From contig NZ_FNGY01000003.1 in assembly GCF_900103665.1 (NCBI RefSeq), forward strand, positions 744,001 to 808,000: a stretch of 64,000 bases of DNA. Reading direction: 5' to 3'. Shown in pieces: positions 51,937 to 62,400 of the stretch. The DNA comes from Pedobacter steynii. Its GTDB lineage: Bacteria > Bacteroidota > Bacteroidia > Sphingobacteriales > Sphingobacteriaceae. A program made the position numbers and the translations under genes. The notes under the pieces are model-generated. The model saw nothing but the letters and a program-made list of their open reading frames with translations, ran no database searches and was not told where the DNA came from. How positions within the stretch are numbered: the stretch's first letter is position 1; the number at the start of each line of letters is the position of its first letter.

Positions 51937-52383
51937 ATGAGAGATAAACGATTTGTCGCCATTCACCGTGGGGGTCCGCTTAGCAGAGAAGCGCATGGCC
52001 AGTTGATAAAATGGGCTCATGATTGTGTTTCCCATGTATTGCCTCATTTTTCGGGAGATATTGATGACCGCCTGAATCGGGCTTTGACTATTGCAAAGGC
52101 CTGGGAGAACGGGCAAGCTTCGGTTGGAGATGCCAGAGCTGCTTCTTTACAAGCTATAGCTGTTGCCAATGAATCTTCCACTAGGATTTCAATTGCTATT
52201 GCACGGGCAGTTGGACATGCCGTTGCCACGGCTCATATGGCCGACCATTCGTTAAGAGCCGCAGACTATGCATTGAAAGCAATTAAGGCTGCCGGAAAAT
52301 CAATTGAGAAAGAAAGAAAATGGCAGGATGAACACTTGCCATTGGAGGTTATGGAATTGGTTTTATCTGCCAGGTCCGGATAA
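51937..52383 (+). CDS. Imm-5-like putative immunity protein (orphan)
   Basis: The 148-aa protein opens MRDKRFVAIHRGGPLSREAH, the typical beginning of the Imm-5-like family, and is all-helical with Ala-rich helices (ASLQAIAVANESSTRISIAIARAVGHAVATAHMADHSLRAADYALKAI). No toxin gene is adjacent. Members occur in polymorphic toxin loci and as isolated genes, so this is probably a spare immunity gene against a toxin of neighbours, or a member with another role. Confidence 0.7.
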   Translation: MRDKRFVAIHRGGPLSREAHGQLIKWAHDCVSHVLPHFSGDIDDRLNRALTIAKAWENGQASVGDARAASLQAIAVANESSTRISIAIARAVGHAVATAHMADHSLRAADYALKAIKAAGKSIEKERKWQDEHLPLEVMELVLSARSG

Positions 52384-52457
52384 AACGGCCAGTTGTTACG
52401 CAATAATCGGATCGGTATCATGCTATGGAATCCTGCTCTTGGAACTTAATTTTACAT

Positions 52458-52539
52458 AAAAAAAGCCTATGTGCTTTGAGGACCTGTAAAATCTTTCCTT
52501 CAAAAGATTTTGAGACCGAAAAGTACATAGGCTTTTTTT
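52458..52539. terminator. Nested inverted repeats between convergent genes (terminator-like)
   Basis: Outer arms AAAAAAAGCCTATGT (52458-52472) and its exact complement (52525-52539) enclose a second hairpin, AAAATCTTT (52488-52496) with AAAGATTTT (52503-52511). A and T runs at the ends make it a bidirectional terminator, but the 82-nt structured interior is larger than a terminator needs. Confidence 0.65.
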
Positions 52540-52585
52540 ACGCGCAGAATTTCAGTATATCATCTAAAGAATCAATACCGGGAAG

Positions 52586-54739
52586 TTACTTCAAATGAAG
52601 CATAAAATAATCCGTTACCTTCTGATAAAGATGTGCACGGTCTTTACCTGTCACGTTATGCTCATGCCCCGGATAAATCATATAATCTACCTGAACATTT
52701 TTATCAACCGCATGTTTTACAAAATCAACAGTGTTCTGTTGCAATACCACAGGATCTTGTATCCCATGAATCAATAACAAATTCCCTTTCAGGTTCCCTG
52801 CTTTATCAGATAGGTTAGTAGCAGCAAAGCCTTCAGGATTCTCCTGAGGAGTATCCATATAACGTTCGGTATACATCACTTCATAGAATTTCCAGTTGAT
52901 CACGGCACCACCTGCAACCGCAGCTTTAAAGACACCAGGATGGTTTACCATAAAATCAACGGTGTTAAAACCACCAAAGCTCCAGCCAAATAAGCCCATA
53001 TTGCTGCTGTCTACATAAGGTAAACCTTTCAGATGATCAACCGCTTTCATCATGTCTTCCATTTGAACGTCACCTACTTTTCTAAACATAGACTGCTCGA
53101 AAGCTTTACCCCTGTTGTCGCTGCCACGGGTATCAATGGTAAGCACTACATATCCTTGCTGCGCCATATACCTGAACCAGTAATCACCAGCTCCGGCATT
53201 CCAGCTATTGGTGATCAGTTGCGCATGAGAACCGCCATACCAGTAAACAATAACAGGGTATTTTTTGGTATTGTCAAAATTAACCGGCTTATACAGACTG
53301 CAATAAATATCATCATCGGTATTGCTTTTGATGGTAAAGATCGAAGACTTTTCTGTCGCATAAGCAGCAAGTGGATTGGCTGCAGTCAACAAAACTTTAG
53401 TTTTCGCAGAAGCAGTTTCTACAAGCTGGATCACCCTTGGCTGATCCGGGCTGCTATAACTGTCGATCACTGTATTTCCTGAACTGCTCACCTGTGCATT
53501 ATGAACGGCAAATCCCTGGGTAATCCTTTTTGATTTTCCGGATTTTAGGTTCAATACATATAGATTTCTTGTGATCGGCGATTCTTCGGTAGATACATAG
53601 TACAGCTGATCACCTTTAGGGTTAAACCCTTTTACTTCGATCACTTCCCAGCTCCCTTTGGTCAGTTGTTTTAAGACTTTCCCTTTAAGGTCATACAGGT
53701 ATAAATGATTCCATCCATCGCGGTTACTCTGCCAGATAAATTTAGAAGGATCGGTTTTAAGGAACAACATCGGCACCAATGGCTCCACATATTTTTCATC
53801 TTTTTCCTCGAAAATAGTTTTGATAAAATCACCTGTTGCCGCATCATATTGATTGAGTTTCATGTGGTTTTGTCCGCGGTTTAAAACCGCAACATATACA
53901 TATTTATCATCAGGACTCCAGGCAATATTAGTCAGGTATTGCTCTGCCGGCTGACCTGTTTTCAGGTAAACTACCGCTTTTGTTTCTGCATTATAAACGC
54001 CAATTGTTACCTCATGACTTTTGTCGCCCGCCATTGGATATTTGATATTTACATTCTTTGCAGGGCGGGATGTCCAGTCGATAATTGGATAGTCGGAAAC
54101 CATTTGCTGATCCATTCTGTAGAAGGCCAGCTGTTTGCCATTGTTACTCCAGAATATTCCTTTGGAGATTCCAAATTCATCTCTGTGAACAGAAGAAGCA
54201 TAGACGATATCTTTAGTTCCATCAGTAGTCACCTGTTTTGCTTCTTTTCCATCGGATACAAACAGGTTGAAATTGTCCAGGTAAGCCACATAACCGGCTT
54301 CACTTTCTTCTGCATTTGTTTTCTCCGCCAGGTTTGCACTGACCACCGTTTTATAGGTGTTCTTTGCCGGGTTAAAAGCTACTTTGGCACCATTCAGGAA
54401 CAGGATCCAGTCGGCACCCTGATTGAATTGAATAAAAGGCATTGCCTTTAAGGTATCTTTTTGTGCCGCTTTTAATTTCTGGTTCAACTGGCTGAGGGAA
54501 AGGAAAGGTTGCTCTTCTTTAGATTTGAAATTACCAGTCATCCATACCGGGCCATTGGCCAGACGTTTTGCATATACGTAATCTTCAGTTCCATAGATGA
54601 ACTGGATCTGCGACAGGTTTTCAGGGGCAAGGGTAGTGCGGACATTACTCATTGCATCCTGCATCGTCAGTGTTTTATTCTGGGCGATTCCATAAAAAGC
54701 AATCGATACCAACTGACATACTAAGATAAGTTTCTTCAT
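52586..54739 (-). CDS. Dipeptidyl peptidase IV-like S9 peptidase
   Basis: From ATG 54739 (MKKLILVCQLVSIAFYGIAQ, a signal peptide) the protein has 717 aa. An N-terminal eight-bladed beta-propeller (DPPIV_N, for example FWSNNGKQLAFYRMDQQMVSDYPIIDW) is followed by an alpha/beta hydrolase with the S9 catalytic triad: Ser in GLFGWSFGGFNTV, Asp in LIHGIQDPVV and His in YPGHEHNV. It removes X-Pro dipeptides from peptides in the periplasm or at the surface. A TACATTTG box on the minus strand (54766-54759) is its probable -7 element. Confidence 0.93.
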   Translation of the reverse strand: MKKLILVCQLVSIAFYGIAQNKTLTMQDAMSNVRTTLAPENLSQIQFIYGTEDYVYAKRLANGPVWMTGNFKSKEEQPFLSLSQLNQKLKAAQKDTLKAMPFIQFNQGADWILFLNGAKVAFNPAKNTYKTVVSANLAEKTNAEESEAGYVAYLDNFNLFVSDGKEAKQVTTDGTKDIVYASSVHRDEFGISKGIFWSNNGKQLAFYRMDQQMVSDYPIIDWTSRPAKNVNIKYPMAGDKSHEVTIGVYNAETKAVVYLKTGQPAEQYLTNIAWSPDDKYVYVAVLNRGQNHMKLNQYDAATGDFIKTIFEEKDEKYVEPLVPMLFLKTDPSKFIWQSNRDGWNHLYLYDLKGKVLKQLTKGSWEVIEVKGFNPKGDQLYYVSTEESPITRNLYVLNLKSGKSKRITQGFAVHNAQVSSSGNTVIDSYSSPDQPRVIQLVETASAKTKVLLTAANPLAAYATEKSSIFTIKSNTDDDIYCSLYKPVNFDNTKKYPVIVYWYGGSHAQLITNSWNAGAGDYWFRYMAQQGYVVLTIDTRGSDNRGKAFEQSMFRKVGDVQMEDMMKAVDHLKGLPYVDSSNMGLFGWSFGGFNTVDFMVNHPGVFKAAVAGGAVINWKFYEVMYTERYMDTPQENPEGFAATNLSDKAGNLKGNLLLIHGIQDPVVLQQNTVDFVKHAVDKNVQVDYMIYPGHEHNVTGKDRAHLYQKVTDYFMLHLK

Positions 54740-55101
54740 TCTTTTATAATTGATGCGCCAAATGTAATGATTAACTCGGAGGAGTGTTAGACTGCAACAA
54801 TATTGCAACATTAATATTTATCACATCATTTCCGATTATAGCATCATTTGTAGCATCATCGATACGTATAGCCTCATTTGTAGCATCATTTATAGCCTCA
54901 TCCGTACTTATAGCATCATTTATAGCATCATTGCGCAAATACTTTCAAATAAATTATCAGGAAGGAACTCCGTTGATGCCAATTTAAACTCAAGTCGGAG
55001 TCCCTCCTTCTGTTCCAGTATTTTTCTGATTCGATGCATACCCATATGTCTATATCTATCCATTACAGACTATTCAGTGGTAGCGAAATCGTAATAATCA
55101 G
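54740..55101. other. Intergenic region upstream of the DPP IV gene
   Basis: This 362-bp gap holds the DPP IV promoter, a degenerate tandem repeat (54838-54932) and an imperfect inverted repeat near 54961-55010 (GAAGGAACTCCG against CGGAGTCCCTCCTTC). No gene was accepted. Confidence 0.5.
54838..54932. repeat. Degenerate tandem repeat (12/18-bp period)
   Basis: Six to seven copies of TAGCATCATTT or TAGCCTCATTT, spaced 12 or 18 bp apart. The spacing is always a multiple of six. It lies about 70 bp upstream of the predicted start of DPP IV transcription. Confidence 0.75.
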
Positions 55102-57507
55102 TTAATTAATTTTCAAGGCGTATACATTTCCGGCAAAATCCACCACAAAGAGTTCATTGCCCAGCAATACAGGGTCTGCAAAGACAGGAGCACCGAGGTT
55201 TAGTTTTTGCAAGACCGCACCTGAATCTTCATTGACCACGTAAAGATGACCATCAGAAGCACCGAACAACAATTCATGTCCATGTTTTACAACTGTACTT
55301 TCTACCGTTCCTGATTCCGGTCCGGTATAAGGAGCAGAATACACCAGGGCATTCCCCGTAGGTCTGTTCCATACTTCCTTTAATGTTTTCAGGTCGTACG
55401 CCACCACTCCGTTTTTAGCCGTAGGCATCACGATATATTTATCCGTAATCAATGGCGTAGCCATCACTTTGAACTCGTAACCGGCCTCGATCTTATCCAG
55501 GTTTTTCCCTGTTAAAGGATCGATAATAAATAAGGTATTTAATCCGGTGATGTAAAGTTTACCATCCTTGTAGATCCCCGTACTGCTCCTGAAACGGAGT
55601 CCTTCGTCGCTCCTTTTCCACAACAACTTTCCGGTTTTACGATCATGGGCAAATAAGCTCTGCCAGTTGCTTCCGGTAATGATCACTTCTCCTGCGATGG
55701 TCATCTTTTCCGGAGTTCCTTCTCCCCCAGTCCATTCTTTATTCGTCCACAAGGTCTTTCCAGTGGCCACTTCCAGCGCCTGAAAATAAGCTCCGGAGCC
55801 CGTATAATAGATTCCTTTTTCTGCAATGCCGCCAGACACATAACCCGGAAGGTACTTCATTCCCAGGTCTTTTTTCCAGATTAAGGTTCCATTACTTGCT
55901 TTCAGCGCATAAGTAAAGCCTTCCATATCCGTACACAAGATCAGTCCTGAATCGTAAGAAATTGCATGTTTCACAGAATTCCGCGTTTTAAAATGCCAGG
56001 CAATTTTTCCCGTTTTTGCATCCAATGCCGTTACGCCACACAGCAGGTTATTGGCATCATCTATTGTTGCTGTAAACAATTTCCCTTCTGCAAGTAAAGG
56101 ATTGGCTTTCCACACACTTCCTTTAACATTATTCGTCCATTTCAGGGATAAGTGCGTCGCCTTGTTTTCTGCTGATTTTACCGGATGATTACTCAACGGC
56201 AATATGAATTCCTGTTTCTGAATGTATTGTTGTCCGTCATTAAAGCTCAGCTCCGTCTGAATGGTCAGGGTTTTCCCTTTCGATAACTTTGCTGACGGAA
56301 CCTGTCCGGACCAGCTCCAATCCGTATTTGCAGCTAAGGCAGTTGCTGCGAGCTGATTTCCTTTTTCATCATAGATGATACTTTTTGCTGATTTCAGCAT
56401 CGTCTCGCTATCGTATATATTGGCATTGATCTGCAATGCGCCGTCTTTAATCAACACCATATCCTTGCCGGAAGGGCTGTTTACCACCAGGTGTTTATGC
56501 AGATAGGTATAATGCGGTTTAATCTCTTTTACGCCATCCTTATCAATCTCGATCGACAGAAATTGTCCGGCAGAATTGTCTATTCCGCCCATGCTTGGCG
56601 AAGCAGAAGAGATATACTGTATTCCTGTTTTATCGCTCTTTCTGACAAAGTTATTATGCCAGTGGCCATACACCCACGCTTTCAGGTTGTTCTCATTCAG
56701 ATTGATCGAGTCGTTCTTTCCTTTGAGCACAAACTGATCATTATACGTCAGCAGGTCATGGTTAAAAATGATGACCGGTTTATTTTTATCCGTTGCAGCA
56801 AGGTCATTCTTCATCCAGCTGATCACTTCATCCACGGTATACGAAGGCTGAACATCTCCCGAGCGCATTGGCGTAACGATAAAATGTGCAGGTCCGGCAT
56901 CGAATGAATAATATACAGGGCCGAACAGCTGCTCAAATAATTCTTCCCCATAGGCACCTTTTACCAGATCGTGGTTTCCGATGCAATAAAACACCTGCTT
57001 ACCCAAAGTCTCTGCCGTCACCTGATTCGCATGAAAATTAAGTCCTTTCTCGTAACAGATATCTCCTGTATGTACAATGAAACTGATGTCCTGCTTTTTC
57101 GAGAAGTTCTTTAAGTTGCCAATCCAGTCGTTGTATTTGTCGGTCTCCGTATCCGTGATTTGCAGCATTTTTACCGAAGACCCTGCACTTGAAGGGTCTG
57201 GCAACAACCCGAAGTTATACGCCTTTACCTTATCGTCGGTCTTGAGGTAATGTTTATCGGCAAGTTTATATCCTGAAGGAAGGGTAACGAATATAAACCT
57301 TGTTTTGGCATGTCCGGGCAGGTTAAAATTTCCATCCTGATCCGTACGGACTACATGCTGTCCATCGGAAACCGCCACTCCTGCCATCCCTTTTTCCGGA
57401 CCATCGGCTGTTTTATTTCCGTTCCTGTCTACAAAGACTTTCCCTTTGTATTGCGCCCCTGCAACCGAAGTCAGCAGTGCCATTGTTACCATTAAAATTA
57501 ACCTCAT
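55102..57507 (-). CDS. Exported metallophosphoesterase fused to a PQQ-like beta-propeller
   Basis: The 801-aa protein has a signal peptide (ending VAGAQ), a prealbumin/SdrD-like N-terminal module (KGKVFVDRNGNKTADGPEKG) and a calcineurin-like phosphoesterase domain at about residues 112-340. Its motifs are VHTGDICYEKG (Asp149), GNHD (178-180... as CIGNHDLV), IFNHDLL and YGHWHNN. The first motif is DTE (119-121) instead of the usual DxH. The C-terminal 350 residues form a PQQ-like propeller (DAKTGKIAWHFKTRN, ATGKTLWTNKEW). It follows the SusD gene but behind a terminator, so it has its own promoter. The substrate is probably a phosphoester imported or released by this locus. Confidence 0.85.
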   Translation of the reverse strand: MRLILMVTMALLTSVAGAQYKGKVFVDRNGNKTADGPEKGMAGVAVSDGQHVVRTDQDGNFNLPGHAKTRFIFVTLPSGYKLADKHYLKTDDKVKAYNFGLLPDPSSAGSSVKMLQITDTETDKYNDWIGNLKNFSKKQDISFIVHTGDICYEKGLNFHANQVTAETLGKQVFYCIGNHDLVKGAYGEELFEQLFGPVYYSFDAGPAHFIVTPMRSGDVQPSYTVDEVISWMKNDLAATDKNKPVIIFNHDLLTYNDQFVLKGKNDSINLNENNLKAWVYGHWHNNFVRKSDKTGIQYISSASPSMGGIDNSAGQFLSIEIDKDGVKEIKPHYTYLHKHLVVNSPSGKDMVLIKDGALQINANIYDSETMLKSAKSIIYDEKGNQLAATALAANTDWSWSGQVPSAKLSKGKTLTIQTELSFNDGQQYIQKQEFILPLSNHPVKSAENKATHLSLKWTNNVKGSVWKANPLLAEGKLFTATIDDANNLLCGVTALDAKTGKIAWHFKTRNSVKHAISYDSGLILCTDMEGFTYALKASNGTLIWKKDLGMKYLPGYVSGGIAEKGIYYTGSGAYFQALEVATGKTLWTNKEWTGGEGTPEKMTIAGEVIITGSNWQSLFAHDRKTGKLLWKRSDEGLRFRSSTGIYKDGKLYITGLNTLFIIDPLTGKNLDKIEAGYEFKVMATPLITDKYIVMPTAKNGVVAYDLKTLKEVWNRPTGNALVYSAPYTGPESGTVESTVVKHGHELLFGASDGHLYVVNEDSGAVLQKLNLGAPVFADPVLLGNELFVVDFAGNVYALKIN

Positions 57508-57532
57508 TATTTCTATTTGTGTGTGTGTTTAA

Positions 57533-57570
57533 AAATATAAAAAAAGCAGCAGGCCTTTCAACCTGCTGCT
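57533..57570 (-). terminator. Rho-independent terminator after the SusCD operon
   Basis: Stem AGCAGCAGG with CCTGCTGCT and an 8-nt loop (57545-57570), followed on the minus strand by a run of T. It lies about 30 bp after the SusD stop. Confidence 0.85.
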
Positions 57571-57600
57571 CGATTATGCGTGTGAGTACCTCATGATTTA

Positions 57601-59400
57601 TTACCAGCCAAATACTTGTTTCAGCTGTGGGTTTACCACCGTTTCACTGATAGGAATCGGTCTGTAATAATATTTAGGCTCTATAAAAATCCTCGGCTGA
57701 TCTCTGTCGCGGGTAAAGGCGATGAAACCCGAAGTTCCTTTGCTCAGGTAGAAATTCTGATCTTTTCCATCCTTATCCTTCAGGTAATACTTGGATAATT
57801 TTTCTCTGACAGCTACCGGCAAACCTGCAATTGCAGATTCATCATTCGGAGAAGGAAGGATGGCAATGTCAGGCTGCCCGTCGCCGGTCACATCCATTGC
57901 CCCCAATGCAGGAACATACATCCCCTGCTGACTATCCTGAAACAGTTTGCCTGATTTCCAGCGCATCAAATCATCAAAACGACGACCTTCGCAAGCCAGT
58001 TCTACCCTTCTCTCTCTACGGATTTCCAGCAATAATGCCCGGTTAGCCGCATTGGCATTCGGATAAGCAGCAGATAAAACAGGATCTAATCCAACGCCAA
58101 CATTCAGGAAAGGCATTTTTACACGGGCACGCAACACGTTGACCGTTTGATCCAGGTCGGCCTGACTGATGGTTCCGGATTCAGCCTTCGCTTCTGCATT
58201 GATCAACAATACCTCTGCATACCTGAAAATCGGCAAGTCCGTATAATTCAGTTCCCATCCTTGTCTCAGGTCCGCAGAACGGGGATAAAACTTGATCTGA
58301 TTGTAACCTCCTAAGGTAGGTTTGATGCGATAAGGCTCATCAATCGTGCTTGCCCCTCTGAATGCAGGATTAATAATCGTTTCCATCATTCTTGGGTCAC
58401 GGTCTGCAAAAACTTCAGTATATACTTTGGTATCATATCCGGGACTGGAAGTAAAAGGGGTACCATCAGTTTTCAGATAGGTATCTGCAAGATTTCTGCT
58501 CAGCGACCAGGTATAATCAAGAACAGTATGGCTATTGTTTCCAAGGCCCAGTTCCTTACTGTAATCCGCCAGCATAATCACTTCCTTATTTGCGGAAAGG
58601 TTAGCACTGGAGAATAAATCCCTGTAATCCAGTCCTCCTTTTCCGGTATTGGTGATGCTAAAACCACCATCTTTCATGATTTTTGCCGAAGCCGCAATTG
58701 CCGCATCCAGAAAGCGCTGATAATCGCCGGTCAGCTGAATTTCATCATGGTATTTTCTGAAAGTACCTTCATGCAACGCAAAGCGCGACAATAAAGCCAA
58801 TGCTGCCCATTTGGTAACGCGGGTATTTGTTCCATCTGGTTTGATATTTTCCGCCGCATAGTTCAGGTCGCTCAACACCGAATCGGCAACCAGCGCTCTT
58901 GGATCCTGGGTTTTCATTAAAGCCGGATCATCGGCTGTTAACGTTTTATTGAACCAGGGAACATTATGGTATTTCTTTATTTTTTCAAAATAGAAATTGG
59001 CACGATAAAAGCGTGCAATACCCACAAAATGTTTGATCAGTGCAGGATCTCCCTTTACTTGCGGAATGTGGTCCAGCATAAAATTGATCGTCCTCAGTGC
59101 TTCCCAATCCTTTTTACCCCAACCGCCAACATTAGCCGAGGATAAGCCACCTCTTACCAACAGGTCTACTTCCCCATCGGCATTGTAGTTCGCAATATTA
59201 TCGGAGCTAATGTCCGAATAACTTGGAGAAAGGTATTTATAAAAGCCATTGCTATAGGTTTCCAAATCGGCCGGCGACTGAAAAAATGAGCCTTCAGTAA
59301 TTTCTGTTTGCGGGTCTCTCTGCAGGAAGTCTTTCTTGCAGGCAGTCATCCCTATAGTAATCAATCCTAAAGCAAGGATATATGTTGTTCTTAGTTTCAT
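57601..59400 (-). CDS. SusD/RagB family nutrient-binding outer membrane lipoprotein
   Basis: The 599-aa protein has a lipoprotein signal (ITIGMTACKKDFLQRDP, lipidation Cys at about 21), the SusD-like TPR helices in the N-terminal half (RTINFMLDHIPQVKGDPALIKHFVGIARFYRANFYFE) and the RagB domain with EIRRERRVELACEGRRFDDLMRW. It forms the lid on the SusC partner encoded 16 bp upstream and binds the ligand at the cell surface. The specific glycan or phosphorylated nutrient is unknown. Confidence 0.95.
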   Translation of the reverse strand: MKLRTTYILALGLITIGMTACKKDFLQRDPQTEITEGSFFQSPADLETYSNGFYKYLSPSYSDISSDNIANYNADGEVDLLVRGGLSSANVGGWGKKDWEALRTINFMLDHIPQVKGDPALIKHFVGIARFYRANFYFEKIKKYHNVPWFNKTLTADDPALMKTQDPRALVADSVLSDLNYAAENIKPDGTNTRVTKWAALALLSRFALHEGTFRKYHDEIQLTGDYQRFLDAAIAASAKIMKDGGFSITNTGKGGLDYRDLFSSANLSANKEVIMLADYSKELGLGNNSHTVLDYTWSLSRNLADTYLKTDGTPFTSSPGYDTKVYTEVFADRDPRMMETIINPAFRGASTIDEPYRIKPTLGGYNQIKFYPRSADLRQGWELNYTDLPIFRYAEVLLINAEAKAESGTISQADLDQTVNVLRARVKMPFLNVGVGLDPVLSAAYPNANAANRALLLEIRRERRVELACEGRRFDDLMRWKSGKLFQDSQQGMYVPALGAMDVTGDGQPDIAILPSPNDESAIAGLPVAVREKLSKYYLKDKDGKDQNFYLSKGTSGFIAFTRDRDQPRIFIEPKYYYRPIPISETVVNPQLKQVFGW

Positions 59401-59416
59401 GATGCTTCTTCTTGCG

Positions 59417-62400
59417 TTAAAAATTAAGGTTTAAACCAAAAGAGAATGTTTTTTGGAAAGGATAGACTTTCCCATCCAGACCTTCAGGGTCTAATCTCGC
59501 TTTGATGTGCGACACATCAAATACGTTTTCGGCACTGAAGTACACTCTCAATTTATCCATCTTCATCTTGCTTGTTAAAGATTTAGGAAGCGTATAGCCT
59601 ATTGTAAGGTTCTTTAAACGTAGGTAAGAAGCATCCTGAAGGTATCTCGTCTGTGGATTTCCAAGCTCACTTTCATCCTCAGCAATGTATGCTTTCACTC
59701 TTGGGAAATAAGCATTTGGATTTTCTGGCGTCCAGTGATCCAGGTTATGTTCCTGAACATTTGTCCATGGCTGCGCATATACGCCCCAGAAGTAATGGTT
59801 ACTCGCATTTGGATACCAATCTCTTTTTCCTACACCCTGGAAGAACAAGCGGAGGTCAAAACCTTTCCATCCTGCGCCCAGGTCAATCCCATAGCGATAA
59901 CGTGCTTCATCATTTCCGATGATCTTCTGATCGCCATGATCATTCACTGTATTTTTACCTTTGTCGACTTTACCATCATTGTTGAGGTCTTTAAATTTTA
60001 AATCCCCCACATCAAATTTATATCCGGTATCATCCGCACCTACTGCACTTTGATCGGCATGACTTGCCAGTTCTTCTTTGGATTGGAAGAAACCTTCTGT
60101 TTCTAATCCCCAGATCTCTCCGATTTGCTGTCCAACATAGTAATCAGACAACAGGCCATTCGGGTTGTCGAACTTGGTAATAAAAGTCTTGCTATCTCCC
60201 ATATTGAAGCCGATGTTATAATAGAACTGACTATTGTTCAACAGGAATCCATCTTTCCACCCGATCCTGAACTCCCATCCTTTGGTTTTCAAATCTGCGG
60301 CATTCACCTTAGGCTCTAACACGCCAAATGGTCCAGGAAGTGTTCTGCCTTTGGTCAGCATTCCTTCTGTATAACGCGTATAAGCATCAAAATTAAGGTC
60401 TAAACGGTTTTTGAAGAGGCTGACATCTCCACCCACGTTAACCGTAGATACCCTTTCCCAGGTCAGGCTTTGTGCTACCGCTGCCGGAGGTCTCACTTCT
60501 GTTGGTCTTTTACCATCCAGAATCTGATTGATCTGTCCTGACCCCATAGCAGGGATATAATAATATGCACCTACATCCTGGTTACCCAATGCTCCGTAAG
60601 AAGCACGGAATTTCAGCAGGTCGATCCCTAGCTTTTCCGCCACCGGCTTAAAGAAGTTTTCTCTGCTCAGCACCCATCCAACAGAAGCCGAAGGAAAGAA
60701 ACCCCAGCGGTCGTCTGTAGGAAAACGGGAAGTTCCGTCGTAACGGCCATTCAGCTCCAGAATATATTTATCATCGAAAATATAATTAAAGCGGTAAAAC
60801 CAGCCCCTTACAGCCCAATCCTCGATGTATTCCTTACTCGTTAATTCACCTGTAGCCAGGTTAACCGAAGGCAGGGTACTGCTGATTAAACCTTTACGGT
60901 TGACCCAGGCAGCATTACGGTTTCTGTACTCCTGATTGAAACCGGCAAGTACCTGCACATAATGTTTGCTGCCGAATGTTTTATGAAAATCAGTATAAAT
61001 GTTATAAATATTGTGTCTGATATGTCTATCGTCATTTTGCGCCCAGCCTGGATTTGAACCAGTATAGCCGGTTGCTGCATTCGGACCAGCTTTATAGGCC
61101 ACAGGAATTTCATAAGATTTCCCGGCAGTATCAATCCTTCTGATCGTCGCGTCTGCTTTCAGGTCCCATACATCTTTCACCAGGCTCGCTTTCGCGGTGA
61201 AGGTCGTTTGGAAGTTATTGCTTCTTGTTACCGAACGGCCGCCGCTTTGCAATCTGCCAAGTAATGCTGCCCCTGTAGAAGTCCAGCTTCCATCGGGGTT
61301 TTTCGGCACATCCAAAGAACTCTGTCTGTTCACATTGTGAAAAAATCCTTCTCCACCATACGAAGAAGCGTCATAAGTGCTCGACATGAAAGAGGTATTG
61401 TTTCCAATTGTCAGCCATTTTGAAAGGCTGTAATCCGCTTTGGCACGAAGGTTATAGCGATCGTAAGTATCATTACCATAACGGAACATCCCCTCATTCC
61501 GGAAATATTCTGAGGACATATAATAGCTCAGCTTATCGTCTTTTTTGGAGATGTTCATGTTCGCACTGTAGGTCGGCGCACTTGGTTTATACACTTCATC
61601 CATCCAGTTCGTACTTCCATAATACATCCAGGCATTAGGATCTGAGGGAGAAATGATTACAGAAGGTAAGGAAGGATTTTGAGAACGTTCCCTGGCGTAC
61701 GCCCTTATATTATCAGGGTAAAGATTGTACAAAGGATAAGCCGCGTCATGTTTATATTCCATCACCTGTAAAGGATCTGTCACCACAGCCGGCACTTTAC
61801 CCAGATTTCTTATGGCATAATAAGTATTTACACCAACTTTCAGGTCGGCACTTTTAGCGGTTTTTGTGGTGATCAGGACCACCCCAAAGGCGCCTCTTGC
61901 ACCATATATCGCTGCTGATGCCGCATCCTTTAACACCGTTACATTTTCTATATCCGCCGGATTCAAAGCCATCAGTTCGTCTGTGGTAAAAGGAACGTTA
62001 TCGACTAAGATATAAGGTCCTCCCCCGTTTACGGAAGTAAAACCACGGACATTGAAGGAAGGTGCTTTATTCACCTGTCCGCTGGAAACACCGATATTCA
62101 GGTTGGGAATCAATCCCTGTAAACCTGCACCGACACTTGGAAAAGGTCTGTTTTCGATGTCTTTGCTCGTCACCCCATCTACCGCACCACTCAGGTTTGT
62201 TTTCTTTTGTACCCCATAACCGACAACCACCACTTCATTCAGAAATTTATCATCGTCTTTCAGGACTACATTGATCAGCTTTCTTGTTCCGATCACGATT
62301 TTCTGTTCCGTTAGCCCCACATAAGAGAACACCAGGACATCGGCAGGCGAACCCGCTTCAATCTGATAGTTTCCATTCACATCTGTTGATACATTCTTTT

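Noticed and set aside
54838..54932. Possible CRISPR array
   Set aside because: The repeats are only about 12 bp, degenerate, with no unique spacers of 25-40 bp and no cas genes in the window.
54784..54990. Plus- and minus-strand frames through the TAGCATCATTT repeat (IASFVAS and NDAI peptides)
   Set aside because: Both are by-products of the 12/18-bp repeat. There is no ATG in a good position and no homology.
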